Assembly (NCBI GenBank): GCA_009700815.1
Contig: WLLG01000170.1
Location: 1 to 5,478, forward strand
Direction of reading: 5' to 3'
From: Actinomycetota bacterium
GTDB lineage: Bacteria > Actinomycetota > Acidimicrobiia > Acidimicrobiales > Microtrichaceae
Length of the DNA: 5,478 nt
The position numbers and the translations under genes are program-made. The notes beneath the pieces are model-generated. The model made no database searches, was not told the DNA's origin, and saw only the letters and a program-made list of their open reading frames with translations. Below are positions 1-4,801 of this stretch, in pieces. Every line of letters begins with the position of its first letter. The stretch's first letter is position 1.

Positions 1-278
1 ACGCGTTCAGTCGCAAGCTGGGCTGCGCGAGCGGCTGACTCGAGCTTCGACCTTGAGTCTTGCGCTGCAAGTTCGAGCTGCTGCCGGGCGGCGTTCATCT
101 GCGAACCAAGCGCTTTGCGCTCTTGAGGTTCGAGGTCCCGGAACGAAGCCTTCATGCCGCTCAACAGAGATTGCGGCCCAAGGTACTGAAGTTCTAATTC
201 GTGAATCTCGGCGAGCGATTCCGCAGCAACAAACGCGGCAGCACCCTCAACGGCTATCTGTTGTGGGTCAACTGTCAT
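1..278 (-). CDS. pheS: Phenylalanyl-tRNA synthetase alpha subunit, N-terminal part (partial at window edge)
   Basis: Reading the minus strand from ATG at 278 gives about 92 codons before the window ends: MTVDPQQIAVEGAAAFVAAE, then a helical Gln/Glu/Ala-rich stretch. Residues around 34-64 contain LQYLG, LLSGM, LEPQERKALG and QMNAARQQLE. These match the pattern Y-L-G...L-L...L...E-R...G...N of the PheS N-terminal coiled-coil arm. In the family this arm binds tRNA-Phe, while the class II aminoacylation core lies further downstream and is outside the window. The cytoplasmic alpha2-beta2 enzyme charges tRNA-Phe with phenylalanine. An AGGA lies 9 nt before the ATG. The gene follows the rRNA methyltransferase after 37 nt with no terminator-like hairpin between them, so it probably belongs to the same transcript. 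Position next to the infC-rpmI-rplT cluster is common in Actinomycetota. Only the coiled-coil portion can be judged, but the match plus context makes the call firm. Confidence 0.88.
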   Translation of the reverse strand, partial: MTVDPQQIAVEGAAAFVAAESLAEIHELELQYLGPQSLLSGMKASFRDLEPQERKALGSQMNAARQQLELAAQDSRSKLESAARAAQLATER

Positions 279-315
279 TCCTAGGTGTCCTGCATCTTGG
301 TGTTCGGCCTCGGAG

Positions 316-1170
316 TCATTCCTGTTTCTCAGTCAGCGGCAAGGTTCCGGCCGCGGATTCAAAATGTACTCCGGCTGTTCGACGTTGACGCGCAGCCTCA
401 AAGAGAAATACTGACCCTGCGACAGCAGCGTTCAACGACTCAACTTGACCATCCATCGGAATCGAGACCGCAAGGGTGCACCGCTGAACCAGATTCTGAT
501 CTAGGCCATGGGCCTCGCTACCCAACAACAGCGCACCAGCGGCTTGAAGAGGTGCTTGTTCAGCGAGTATCCCCGTATCGACCACCGTGGCCCAGGTTGC
601 AAGTCCCGCCGAGGAACAGTCTGTCAACAACTGTTCGACGTCAACATTCTCGGCTACTGCCACACGGAACACTGCGCCGGCTGTAGCTCGAACCGTCTTT
701 GGGTTGTAGAGATCCACGGTCCGTTCAGTCATGACGACCCCGGCACAACCAGCCGCCTCGGCTACGCGGATGAGGGTGCCTGCGTTTCCCGGATCAGCTA
801 GTTCCACAAGCACCAGGAGAGGCCTGTTCGTGGCCACTGCCAGAGCAATCAAGTCCGCAACATCAGCTTGTCGCTGCTTTGCGACCGCCACCATATCTTG
901 GGGTGCTGCAACCTCGAGAACCTTACGGAGGGCACCTCTGGTGACTTCCTTTACCCGAACCTGTGCTGCACGTGCAGCCCAGATTGCCTCATGGTTAAGA
1001 GCTTCGGGCTCAACGTAAATTGACTCGATCTCTGCTTCTGCCGCTAACGCCTCGGCGAGCAAGATCGGACCGTCAATGAGATATGCACCTTCCTCGGAAC
1101 GCGTACTGCGGCGCCGAGAAAGGCGCCGCAGCCGTTGAAGTTCTGGGTTGGTGGGACTGAGAGCGCTCAG
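316..1170 (-). CDS. TrmH/SpoU-family (TsnR-like) 23S rRNA 2'-O-methyltransferase, probable CTG start
   Basis: A SPOUT-class SAM-dependent RNA 2'-O-ribose methyltransferase, 284 aa from the proposed CTG, a usual length for the family. The N-terminal substrate-binding region runs from about residue 8 and includes LQRLRRLSRRRS and EEGAYLIDGP. The trefoil-knot catalytic domain shows all three SpoU motifs. Motif 1 is DPGNAGTLIRVAEAAG (about 126-141), which carries the conserved N..G..IR. Motif 2 is LLGSEAHGL (about 215-223). Motif 3 is IPMDGQVESLNAAVA (about 237-251), with the conserved SLN. NPKTVRATAGAVFR lies between motifs 1 and 2. No ATG, GTG or TTG exists in frame until TTG at 1062, which would delete the GAYLIDGP segment. 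CTG at 1170 overlaps the rplT stop and has AGGAG 7 nt upstream. The exact rRNA target cannot be read from sequence. Similar genes sit between rplT and pheS in many actinobacteria, and resistance-type TsnR enzymes are relatives, but resistance is not implied here. Confidence 0.9.
   Translation of the reverse strand: MSALSPTNPELQRLRRLSRRRSTRSEEGAYLIDGPILLAEALAAEAEIESIYVEPEALNHEAIWAARAAQVRVKEVTRGALRKVLEVAAPQDMVAVAKQRQADVADLIALAVATNRPLLVLVELADPGNAGTLIRVAEAAGCAGVVMTERTVDLYNPKTVRATAGAVFRVAVAENVDVEQLLTDCSSAGLATWATVVDTGILAEQAPLQAAGALLLGSEAHGLDQNLVQRCTLAVSIPMDGQVESLNAAVAGSVFLFEAARQRRTAGVHFESAAGTLPLTEKQE
1107..1130 (-). repeat. Perfect 9-bp GC-rich inverted repeat (hairpin) in the 5' codons of the methyltransferase
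   Basis: Arms TGCGGCGCC (1107-1115) and GGCGCCGCA (1122-1130) are exact reverse complements separated by 6 nt. In RNA this would be a very stable stem about 40 nt downstream of the proposed CTG start. No T-run follows it on the minus strand, so it is not an intrinsic terminator. It encodes an Arg-rich stretch (LRRLSRRRS), so CGG/CGC codon use may be enough to explain it. A role in RNA processing or in slowing the downstream cistron is possible but unproven. Confidence 0.6.
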
Positions 1171-1571
1171 CTCTCGGCTCCTGCAGGCTCACTGTCGTCA
1201 GCGGACTGAGGGGCTGCCGCTAGAGCGGCCTGCGCCACCTTGACGAGCGCCGCAAAAGCGTCATCGTCACGAACGGCGAGGTCTGCAAGCACCTTGCGGT
1301 CAACTTCAACCTCGGCCAAGTTCAGCCCGTTGATGAAGCGGCTATAGCTCATGCCATGAATTCGGCACGCTGCGTTGATGCGCTGAATCCAGAGCCGACG
1401 CATCTCGCCCTTGCGTGCGCGACGGTCACGGAAGGCGTACTGCCCTGCGTGCATGACGGCTTCGTTTGCGGACCGGAAGCTGCGGCTCCGGTTTCCGTAA
1501 TAACCCTTTGCCTTGCCGAGTACGGCGCGACGTTTCTTCTTTGCGTGAACTCCACCCTTGACACGTGCCAC
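1167..1571 (-). CDS. rplT: 50S ribosomal protein L20
   Basis: A 134-aa protein starting MARVKGGVHAKKKRRAVLGK, with the diagnostic L20 features. These are a basic N-terminal extension, GYYGNRSRSFR near residues 24-34, AFRDRRARKGEMRRLWIQRI near 47-66, and the C-terminal globular part GMSYSRFINGLNLAEVEVDRKVLADLA. L20 binds 23S rRNA early in 50S assembly. In several bacteria it also represses its own operon by binding mRNA that mimics its rRNA site. The last 20 or so residues form an Ala/Ser/Asp/Glu-rich tail (APQSADDSEPAGAES) that makes it slightly longer than the usual 115-130 aa. The start codon is GTG, with AAGGAG 6 nt upstream. It lies 111 nt downstream of rpmI, a longer gap than usual, and its stop overlaps the next gene. 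Confidence 0.97.
   Translation of the reverse strand: MARVKGGVHAKKKRRAVLGKAKGYYGNRSRSFRSANEAVMHAGQYAFRDRRARKGEMRRLWIQRINAACRIHGMSYSRFINGLNLAEVEVDRKVLADLAVRDDDAFAALVKVAQAALAAAPQSADDSEPAGAES
1178..1182 (-). promoter_or_regulatory. Shine-Dalgarno AGGAG that supports the CTG start of the methyltransferase
   Basis: AGGAG on the minus strand lies inside the last codons of rplT. It is 7 nt (CCGAGAG) before CTG at 1170-1168, and that CTG overlaps the rplT stop TGA as CTGA. Spacing and overlap are those of a classic translationally coupled start, except that CTG replaces ATG. No competing canonical start keeps the conserved N-terminus. Confidence 0.65.
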
Positions 1572-1598
1572 TGGGCGCTCCTTCTACTAGATGTGACG

Positions 1599-1626
1599 AA
1601 AAATCAGCTCCGGATCAGCGATCCGG
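1599..1626 (-). promoter_or_regulatory. Hairpin plus short T-run in the rpmI-rplT gap (possible attenuator or processing site)
   Basis: On the minus strand CCGGATC (1626-1620), loop GCT and GATCCGG (1616-1610) form a perfect 7-bp stem with a 3-nt loop. It is followed by AGCTGA and then TTTTT (1603-1599). The six-base offset before the T-run makes it a poor textbook terminator. It sits about 30 nt before the rplT start codon, where partial termination, RNase cleavage or binding by L20 could adjust L20 relative to L35. That role is inference; the structure itself is directly visible. Confidence 0.4.
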
Positions 1627-1645
1627 TTGGTCTACAAACCCTTTT

Positions 1646-1690
1646 GGACTAGAGACTCTGCTGGACTAAAGACTCTGCTGGACTAGAGAC
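1646..1690. repeat. 17-bp tandem repeat, about 2.6 copies, running into the 3' end of rpmI
   Basis: On the plus strand GGACTAGAGACTCTGCT (1646-1662) is followed directly by GGACTAAAGACTCTGCT (1663-1679), with one mismatch. The first 11 bases then recur (1680-1690). The third, partial copy contains the stop codon and last codons of rpmI. A degenerate fourth unit (11 of 17 matches) may precede the array at 1629-1645. The array accounts for much of the unusually long rpmI-rplT gap. It looks like local slippage duplication of the rpmI tail, and no function is evident. Confidence 0.85.
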
Positions 1691-1877
1691 CTAGCAACCG
1701 GCGAGCACGACGGGCATCACCAGGGGACAACTCGCTAGAGCCAGCAAGGCGACGCTTGCGCTTTGGGGACTTCTTTTCAAGGATGTGATTCAGCCCGGCC
1801 TTGCGTCGGGTGATCTTTCCTGTGCCGGTGACCTTGTAACGCTTCTTGGCTCCGGAATGTGTCTTCATCTTTGGCAT
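1683..1877 (-). CDS. rpmI: 50S ribosomal protein L35
   Basis: A 64-aa basic protein, MPKMKTHSGAKKRYKVTGTG followed by KITRRKAGLNHILEKKSPKRKRRL and ending RRARRLLGL. This is the full canonical L35 in sequence and length. It is a small structural protein of the large ribosomal subunit. The ATG start has AGAGG 7 nt upstream. It starts 24 nt after the infC stop, so the two are very likely cotranscribed, and infC-rpmI-rplT is the conserved order across bacteria. Its stop codon lies in the last unit of a 17-bp tandem repeat that continues into the downstream gap. Confidence 0.97.
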   Translation of the reverse strand: MPKMKTHSGAKKRYKVTGTGKITRRKAGLNHILEKKSPKRKRRLAGSSELSPGDARRARRLLGL

Positions 1878-1901
1878 TGTTTTTCCTCTGTCTGATGCGG
1901 A

Positions 1902-2783
1902 TCAGTTGGCTTCACCGACAACGGCCGGCTCTGCTTCGTTTTCTGCTTCTTCAATAACTTCTTGTGTTTCAACTACTTCTTCGACCTCGGCTACAGCCTC
2001 GATCTCTGCTTCTAGTTCGATCTCTGCTTCGGCTTCGAGGACTTCCTCAACTACTTCAGCGGCTTCGACTTCTTCTGCGGATTCTACGGTTTCGACTTCT
2101 TGTGCTTCTTGAGCTGTGTGCCCATCGGCGCTGATTCCCACTAGTTCGGGTGCCTCTGGTGTGGCATCCGCCATGATGGCGTCCATACGTTCTTCAGCAT
2201 GTTCCGCTGCTGCTGCAGCCTCACTTGCCTTCTTTTCCTGAGCTTTCACCATGTCTTGGGCTTTTTTGTCTGGCCCAAGGACCATGGTCATATTGCGCCC
2301 GTCTTGCTTGGCCATGATTTCGACCTTGCCGACATTGACTACTTCTGCTGCTACTCGGTCAAGGATGCGTCGCCCAAGTTCTGGGTGCTGCATTTCTCGG
2401 CCTCGAAACATGATCGTGACTTTGACTTTGTGGCCTTCAGTTAAGAACTGAGCAACTTTCCTCGTCTTGGTTTCGAAGTCTCCGCTCCCAATCTTGGGGC
2501 GATACTTCATCTCCTTGACGATGATGTTTGTGGCCTTCTTACGCGACTCTTTTGCTCGTTGCTGTGCCTCGTACTTGAACTTGGTGAAGTTCATGATTCG
2601 GCAAACAGGAGGTCTGGCCTCTGGGGCCACTTCCACAAGATCAAGATCCATCGATCGAGCGATAGACAGTGCCTCGGGCAAAGACTTGATTCCGAGTTGC
2701 TGTCCGTCGGGATCGATTAATCGAACCTCGCGGGCTCGGATCCTGTCATTGGTCCGAGTTTCGTCTCCAGGTGAAGCAGCTAT
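1902..2783 (-). CDS. infC: Translation initiation factor IF-3 with a long acidic C-terminal tail and probable ATA start
   Basis: IF3 binds the 30S subunit, prevents 50S joining and proofreads the start codon and initiator tRNA. From ATA at 2783 the protein is 293 aa. The N-domain includes TNDRIRAREVRLIDPDGQQL (about 13-32) and LVEVAPEARPPVCRIMNFTKFKYE (about 49-72). A basic linker follows. The C-domain runs about 86-172, with KEMKYRPKIGSGDFETK, KVKVTIMFRGREMQHPELG and GRNMTMVLGP. After that comes a tail of about 120 residues made mainly of Glu, Ala and Val (for example VEAAEVVEEVLEAEAEIELE). Canonical IF3 stops near the C-domain, so the tail is an extra. No ATG, GTG or TTG lies between the upstream in-frame TAA (2790-2792) and TTG at 2681, and that TTG would delete the conserved NDRIR motif. 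ATA is the in-frame near-cognate codon best placed after GAGGAG. Non-canonical infC starts (AUU in E. coli) are the known basis of IF3 autoregulation. Confidence 0.95.
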   Translation of the reverse strand: MAASPGDETRTNDRIRAREVRLIDPDGQQLGIKSLPEALSIARSMDLDLVEVAPEARPPVCRIMNFTKFKYEAQQRAKESRKKATNIIVKEMKYRPKIGSGDFETKTRKVAQFLTEGHKVKVTIMFRGREMQHPELGRRILDRVAAEVVNVGKVEIMAKQDGRNMTMVLGPDKKAQDMVKAQEKKASEAAAAAEHAEERMDAIMADATPEAPELVGISADGHTAQEAQEVETVESAEEVEAAEVVEEVLEAEAEIELEAEIEAVAEVEEVVETQEVIEEAENEAEPAVVGEAN

Positions 2784-2812
2784 GACTGGTTACTCCTCAA
2801 CATCACGTCCAT
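2780..2812 (-). CDS. Possible 10-codon upstream ORF ending on the infC start codon
   Basis: A short minus-strand reading frame, ATG at 2812 to TAG at 2780, encodes MDVMLRSNQS. Its stop overlaps the proposed infC start as ATAG. A second in-frame ATG lies at 2803. It spans the infC Shine-Dalgarno, so ribosomes translating it would end exactly at the ATA and might re-initiate there. Its own upstream sequence has only a weak GCAG ribosome-binding match, and such short frames arise often by chance. Confidence 0.2.
   Translation of the reverse strand: MDVMLRSNQS
2793..2798 (-). promoter_or_regulatory. Shine-Dalgarno GAGGAG that supports the ATA start of infC
   Basis: GAGGAG on the minus strand is followed by nine bases (TAACCAGTC) and then ATA at 2783-2781. 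An in-frame TAA sits within that spacer (2792-2790), so translation of IF3 must begin after it. Between the stop and the conserved N-terminal motif only near-cognate codons are available: GTC, ATA and, inside the motif, ATC. ATA is the best placed. Confidence 0.7.
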
Positions 2813-2862
2813 TCTGCAGGGATCGCATTGGATTTAGCACTACTGCTCAAGAACGGCTGCCC

Positions 2863-2896
2863 AAAAACGAAAGGGGCGAGTGCGCGAGCACCCGCC
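2863..2896 (-). terminator. Terminator-like attenuator hairpin in the infC leader
   Basis: On the minus strand GGCGGGTGC (2896-2888), loop TCGC and GCACTCGCC (2883-2875) form a 9-bp stem with a single G-U pair and a tetraloop. CCTTTCGTTTTT follows at once (ending at 2863). That is the form of an intrinsic terminator. It points towards infC and ends about 80 nt before the start codon, so it would act as an attenuator rather than as the end of a gene. In Bacillus subtilis the infC-rpmI-rplT operon is known to be controlled by L20-dependent leader termination. Equivalence here is inference, and I did not identify a matching antiterminator or an L20-binding fold. Confidence 0.6.
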
Positions 2897-3036
2897 AATG
2901 ACCGGCAATCACAGTGCTGTTTGGCACGGCTATTGTGGGCATATCAGATCCTGATCGCACCTGACGGACTCCCACAAGTGGGATTTCGTGCTGTGGCCAG
3001 GAGGGGCGGGAGCCCTCTTGCTCAGTTGTAGCTAGT

Positions 3037-3045
3037 ACTGTAACA
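3037..3045 (-). promoter_or_regulatory. Candidate extended -10 promoter element for the infC operon
   Basis: Minus-strand TGTTACAGT fits the extended -10 pattern TGnTAnnnT. No good -35 box stands 16-18 bases upstream. It would put the transcript start near 3030 and upstream of the attenuator hairpin, which makes functional sense. The motif is short and could be chance. Confidence 0.28.
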
Positions 3046-3130
3046 GCCTGCTTAGCTCCGAACAGCATTGAGTTTGGATCTTTGAAATCCCCATAGGCAT
3101 AACCGGCAACCAAGACTTTGGAGAATCACC

Positions 3131-3598
3131 ATGAGCTCGCTCTGGACACCCGACGGCGAACGACCAGTTCAGCGAGCTGCTAGCCCGGCCGCAGAGGTGG
3201 AAGAAGGACTCAGTGGTGACCCACTTCGGGCCGCTGCTGCAGCAATTGGCGTGGATTTGGATTCTCTCACTGAGGAAGAAAGAAACCAGCTTCAAACCGA
3301 GCTCAATGAGATGATGCGAGTACGCCGAGAGGTCGCAGCTACTCCGGCAGCAGAGATGCTGGCCAACTATCTGATGCGGTTCTTTGATTTGGCCACGATC
3401 TACTTAGAGGGCGAGCCGCCGGCATTTGCCGAGGCTGCAACAGTCATCGAGGCGTTCCGGTCTGTGTTGGATGGTCTCGGTGATCGACTCGGAGAGCACC
3501 GTCCAATGTTGACCGAAGCACTTGGTCAACTGCAGATGGTGTTCGTACAGGTGAAGCAGGGCACTGAAAACGCCTCACCTGACTCCTCAGCTACCTAG
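3131..3598 (+). CDS. DUF1844 domain-containing protein
   Basis: A 155-aa protein without signal peptide or membrane segment, rich in Glu and Ala. Residues about 1-65 look flexible and include an acidic helix (LTEEERNQLQTELNEMMRVR). The region from about 66 to 145 matches the DUF1844 pattern of actinobacteria: TPAAEMLANYLMRFFDLATIYL, then an Ala/Glu helix (FAEAATVIEAFRSVLDGLGD), then LTEALGQLQMVFVQVKQ. The biochemical role of DUF1844 is not known to me. Its recurrent position divergent from infC is a synteny argument for the call and suggests a link with translation or ribosome physiology, which is inference. The ATG start has GGAG 7 nt upstream. The gene ends tail-to-tail with the cold-shock-domain gene, the two stop codons overlapping within CTAG, so no dedicated terminator fits between them. 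Confidence 0.75.
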   Translation: MSSLWTPDGERPVQRAASPAAEVEEGLSGDPLRAAAAAIGVDLDSLTEEERNQLQTELNEMMRVRREVAATPAAEMLANYLMRFFDLATIYLEGEPPAFAEAATVIEAFRSVLDGLGDRLGEHRPMLTEALGQLQMVFVQVKQGTENASPDSSAT

Positions 3599-3807
3599 GA
3601 CGTAATCTGCACGGCTTCTACCCGGCCGAGTGTCCCCTGCTTCAGTGCAAAGGTGACTGCGGTTCCAACTGCGATGTTGCGAGAGCCGTCTGCGATTGCA
3701 GTGCAATGGAAGTTGAACGCAGTGCCCTGAGCGTCAACAACGGTTCCAAGGCCAACGAACTCATCAAAGCTCTGAACTGTGCCTGACTGAGTCGCTCGAG
3801 TTGCCAT
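3595..3807 (-). CDS. Cold-shock-domain protein, divergent small variant
   Basis: A 70-aa single-domain protein. GTVQSFDEFVGLGTVVDAQG resembles strands 1-2 of the OB-fold cold-shock domain, and FNFHCTAIADGSRNIAVGTAVTF resembles the RNP2 region and following strands. GRVEAVQI forms the last strand. In classical CspA proteins RNP1 is KGFGFI and RNP2 is VFVHFSAI. Here they read VGLGTV (18-23) and FNFHCTAI (31-38), so several RNA-stacking aromatics are replaced although FxF-H is kept. The IADGSRNIAVGTAV segment is characteristic of a small actinobacterial branch of the family rather than of CspA itself. Nucleic-acid binding is therefore likely but not certain. The ATG start has GGGAG 7 nt upstream. 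It follows hisG by 45 nt on the same strand with no hairpin between, so cotranscription is plausible. Confidence 0.72.
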   Translation of the reverse strand: MATRATQSGTVQSFDEFVGLGTVVDAQGTAFNFHCTAIADGSRNIAVGTAVTFALKQGTLGRVEAVQITS

Positions 3808-3852
3808 CGGTGTGCTCCCTTACTGCTTCAGCGAAACTCGTGAACCATAAAC

Positions 3853-4728
3853 TCAGTGAACGATTTTGCTCAGTGAGAGCTCGATCAAATCTGTGGCACC
3901 GGCATCTTTTAGCGCCGGAATGAGCAAGTTGATCTGATTCTTGGGAACCACAGTCTCTACTGCATACCCAGCGCCGCCGTAGAGCTCGTTCACGGTGGGG
4001 GTCTTCATGGCGGGGAGAACCGCAATGACCTCTTCAAGGCGAGACTTTGCACAGTTCAACTTGACCAGAACTTTTCCACGAGCTTCCATCACGCCAAGGA
4101 GCAAGGTCAGGACCTGCTCCATTGCATGGCGCTTCTCTGGGTCCTCATAGGCTGCACGGTTGGCAACGAGTTCGGTGTAAGAAATCAGTACCTCGTCGAT
4201 AATGCGCAACCCAGCGGCACGCAACGCGTTTCCTGTCTCGGTGATCTCGACGATGCAATCAACAATGTCGGGAACCTTGGCCTCGGTTGCGCCGTAGGAG
4301 AGCCGGATATCGGCCTGTACTCCCTTGGACTCGAAGTAGCGCTGCGTGATTCCCATGTACTCAGTGGACACTCGCACACCCGCTGGCAGGTCCTCGGCAC
4401 TCTGGTATGCAGAATCCTCGGGCACAGCGAGCACAACCTTTATTGGCTTACTCGTCGCCTTGGAATAGCGAAGTTCACCCAGGCTGACCACATCAGAACC
4501 AGTTTCTTCGATCCAGTCGCGGCCAGTGATACCTAGGTCAAACAGGCCATCGGCTACGTAACCCGCAATCTCTTGGGGACGCAGGATTCGGACGCTTTCG
4601 ATGCGAGGGTCGTCAATGGTTGCTTTATAGGCCACAGATGAACTGCGATGCACTGACAAGTCAGCAGCCTCGAACAATTCCATGGTGGCTTTTTCTAAGG
4701 AACCTTTGGGGAGTACGAGCTTGAGCAC
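3853..4728 (-). CDS. hisG: ATP phosphoribosyltransferase, long form (HisG-L)
   Basis: Catalyses the first step of histidine biosynthesis, ATP plus PRPP giving N1-(5-phosphoribosyl)-ATP, in the cytoplasm. The 291-aa length and a C-terminal domain from about 215 (MEARGKVLVKLNC, KTPTVNELY, GYAVETVV, LIPALKDAGATDLIE) mark the long, self-sufficient form. That form has an ACT-like histidine-feedback domain and needs no HisZ. The catalytic part shows LVLPKGSLEKAT (4-15), ILRPQEIAGYVADGLFDLGITGRDW (48-72) and the PRPP-binding loop EITETGNALRAAGL (161-174). The start is GTG, fixed by an in-frame TAG three codons upstream (4738-4740). No good Shine-Dalgarno precedes it. No other his gene lies in the window, and hisE, often upstream of hisG in actinobacteria, is absent from the 73-nt gap. 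Feedback inhibition by histidine is known for the family. Confidence 0.97.
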   Translation of the reverse strand: MLKLVLPKGSLEKATMELFEAADLSVHRSSSVAYKATIDDPRIESVRILRPQEIAGYVADGLFDLGITGRDWIEETGSDVVSLGELRYSKATSKPIKVVLAVPEDSAYQSAEDLPAGVRVSTEYMGITQRYFESKGVQADIRLSYGATEAKVPDIVDCIVEITETGNALRAAGLRIIDEVLISYTELVANRAAYEDPEKRHAMEQVLTLLLGVMEARGKVLVKLNCAKSRLEEVIAVLPAMKTPTVNELYGGAGYAVETVVPKNQINLLIPALKDAGATDLIELSLSKIVH

Positions 4729-4801
4729 GCAGCGAGGCTAGCCGCAGCACCACAATGAACAGAACTGAGTTCGATCTTGCGGCAAACGCGAAGCCAGATT
4801 C

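Larger units (their letters stand above)
2784..3130. promoter_or_regulatory. Divergent intergenic region: infC leader and DUF1844 upstream region
   Basis: This stretch of 347 bp separates the divergent infC and DUF1844 starts and holds no convincing gene. On the infC side it contains the Shine-Dalgarno, a terminator-like attenuator (2863-2896) and smaller inverted repeats at 2943-2955 (ATCAG/CTGAT) and 2970-2983 (TCCCAC/GTGGGA). A candidate minus-strand extended -10 lies at 3037-3045. If that promoter is used, the infC leader would be about 250 nt, long enough for structured regulation. On the plus side only the GGAG of the DUF1844 gene is clear; I could not assign its promoter. Confidence 0.6.

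Noticed and set aside
279..319. Mini-ORF MTPRPNTKMQDT whose ATG overlaps the methyltransferase stop (ATGA)
   Set aside because: It is out of frame with pheS, only 12 codons long and lacks a good ribosome-binding site. The pheS ATG at 278 has its own AGGA, so this is probably coincidence.
1846..2112. Plus-strand Ser/Thr-rich reading frame of 88 aa opposite infC
   Set aside because: It is the antisense of the low-complexity acidic IF3 tail. Its Ser-rich composition follows directly from the Glu/Ala codons on the other strand, and it has no ribosome-binding site or family features.
3019..3046. Possible plus-strand promoter TTGCTC-17 nt-TAACAG for the DUF1844 gene
   Set aside because: Both boxes are poor matches and several equally weak alternatives exist nearby, so no promoter could be assigned.
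2847..3113. Minus-strand 88-aa frame in the infC leader region
   Set aside because: It starts at TTG without a convincing ribosome-binding site, matches nothing I recognise, and runs through the attenuator hairpin. Best read as chance.
3548..3581. Inverted repeat CAGGTGA/TCACCTG near the 3' end of the DUF1844 gene as a terminator
   Set aside because: The loop is 20 nt, the arms are coding sequence, and no T-run follows, so it does not resemble an intrinsic terminator.
4729..4801. Search for hisE or a regulatory leader upstream of hisG
   Set aside because: The gap is only 73 nt, has no histidine-codon run, no strong hairpin and no reading frame that could be HisE.
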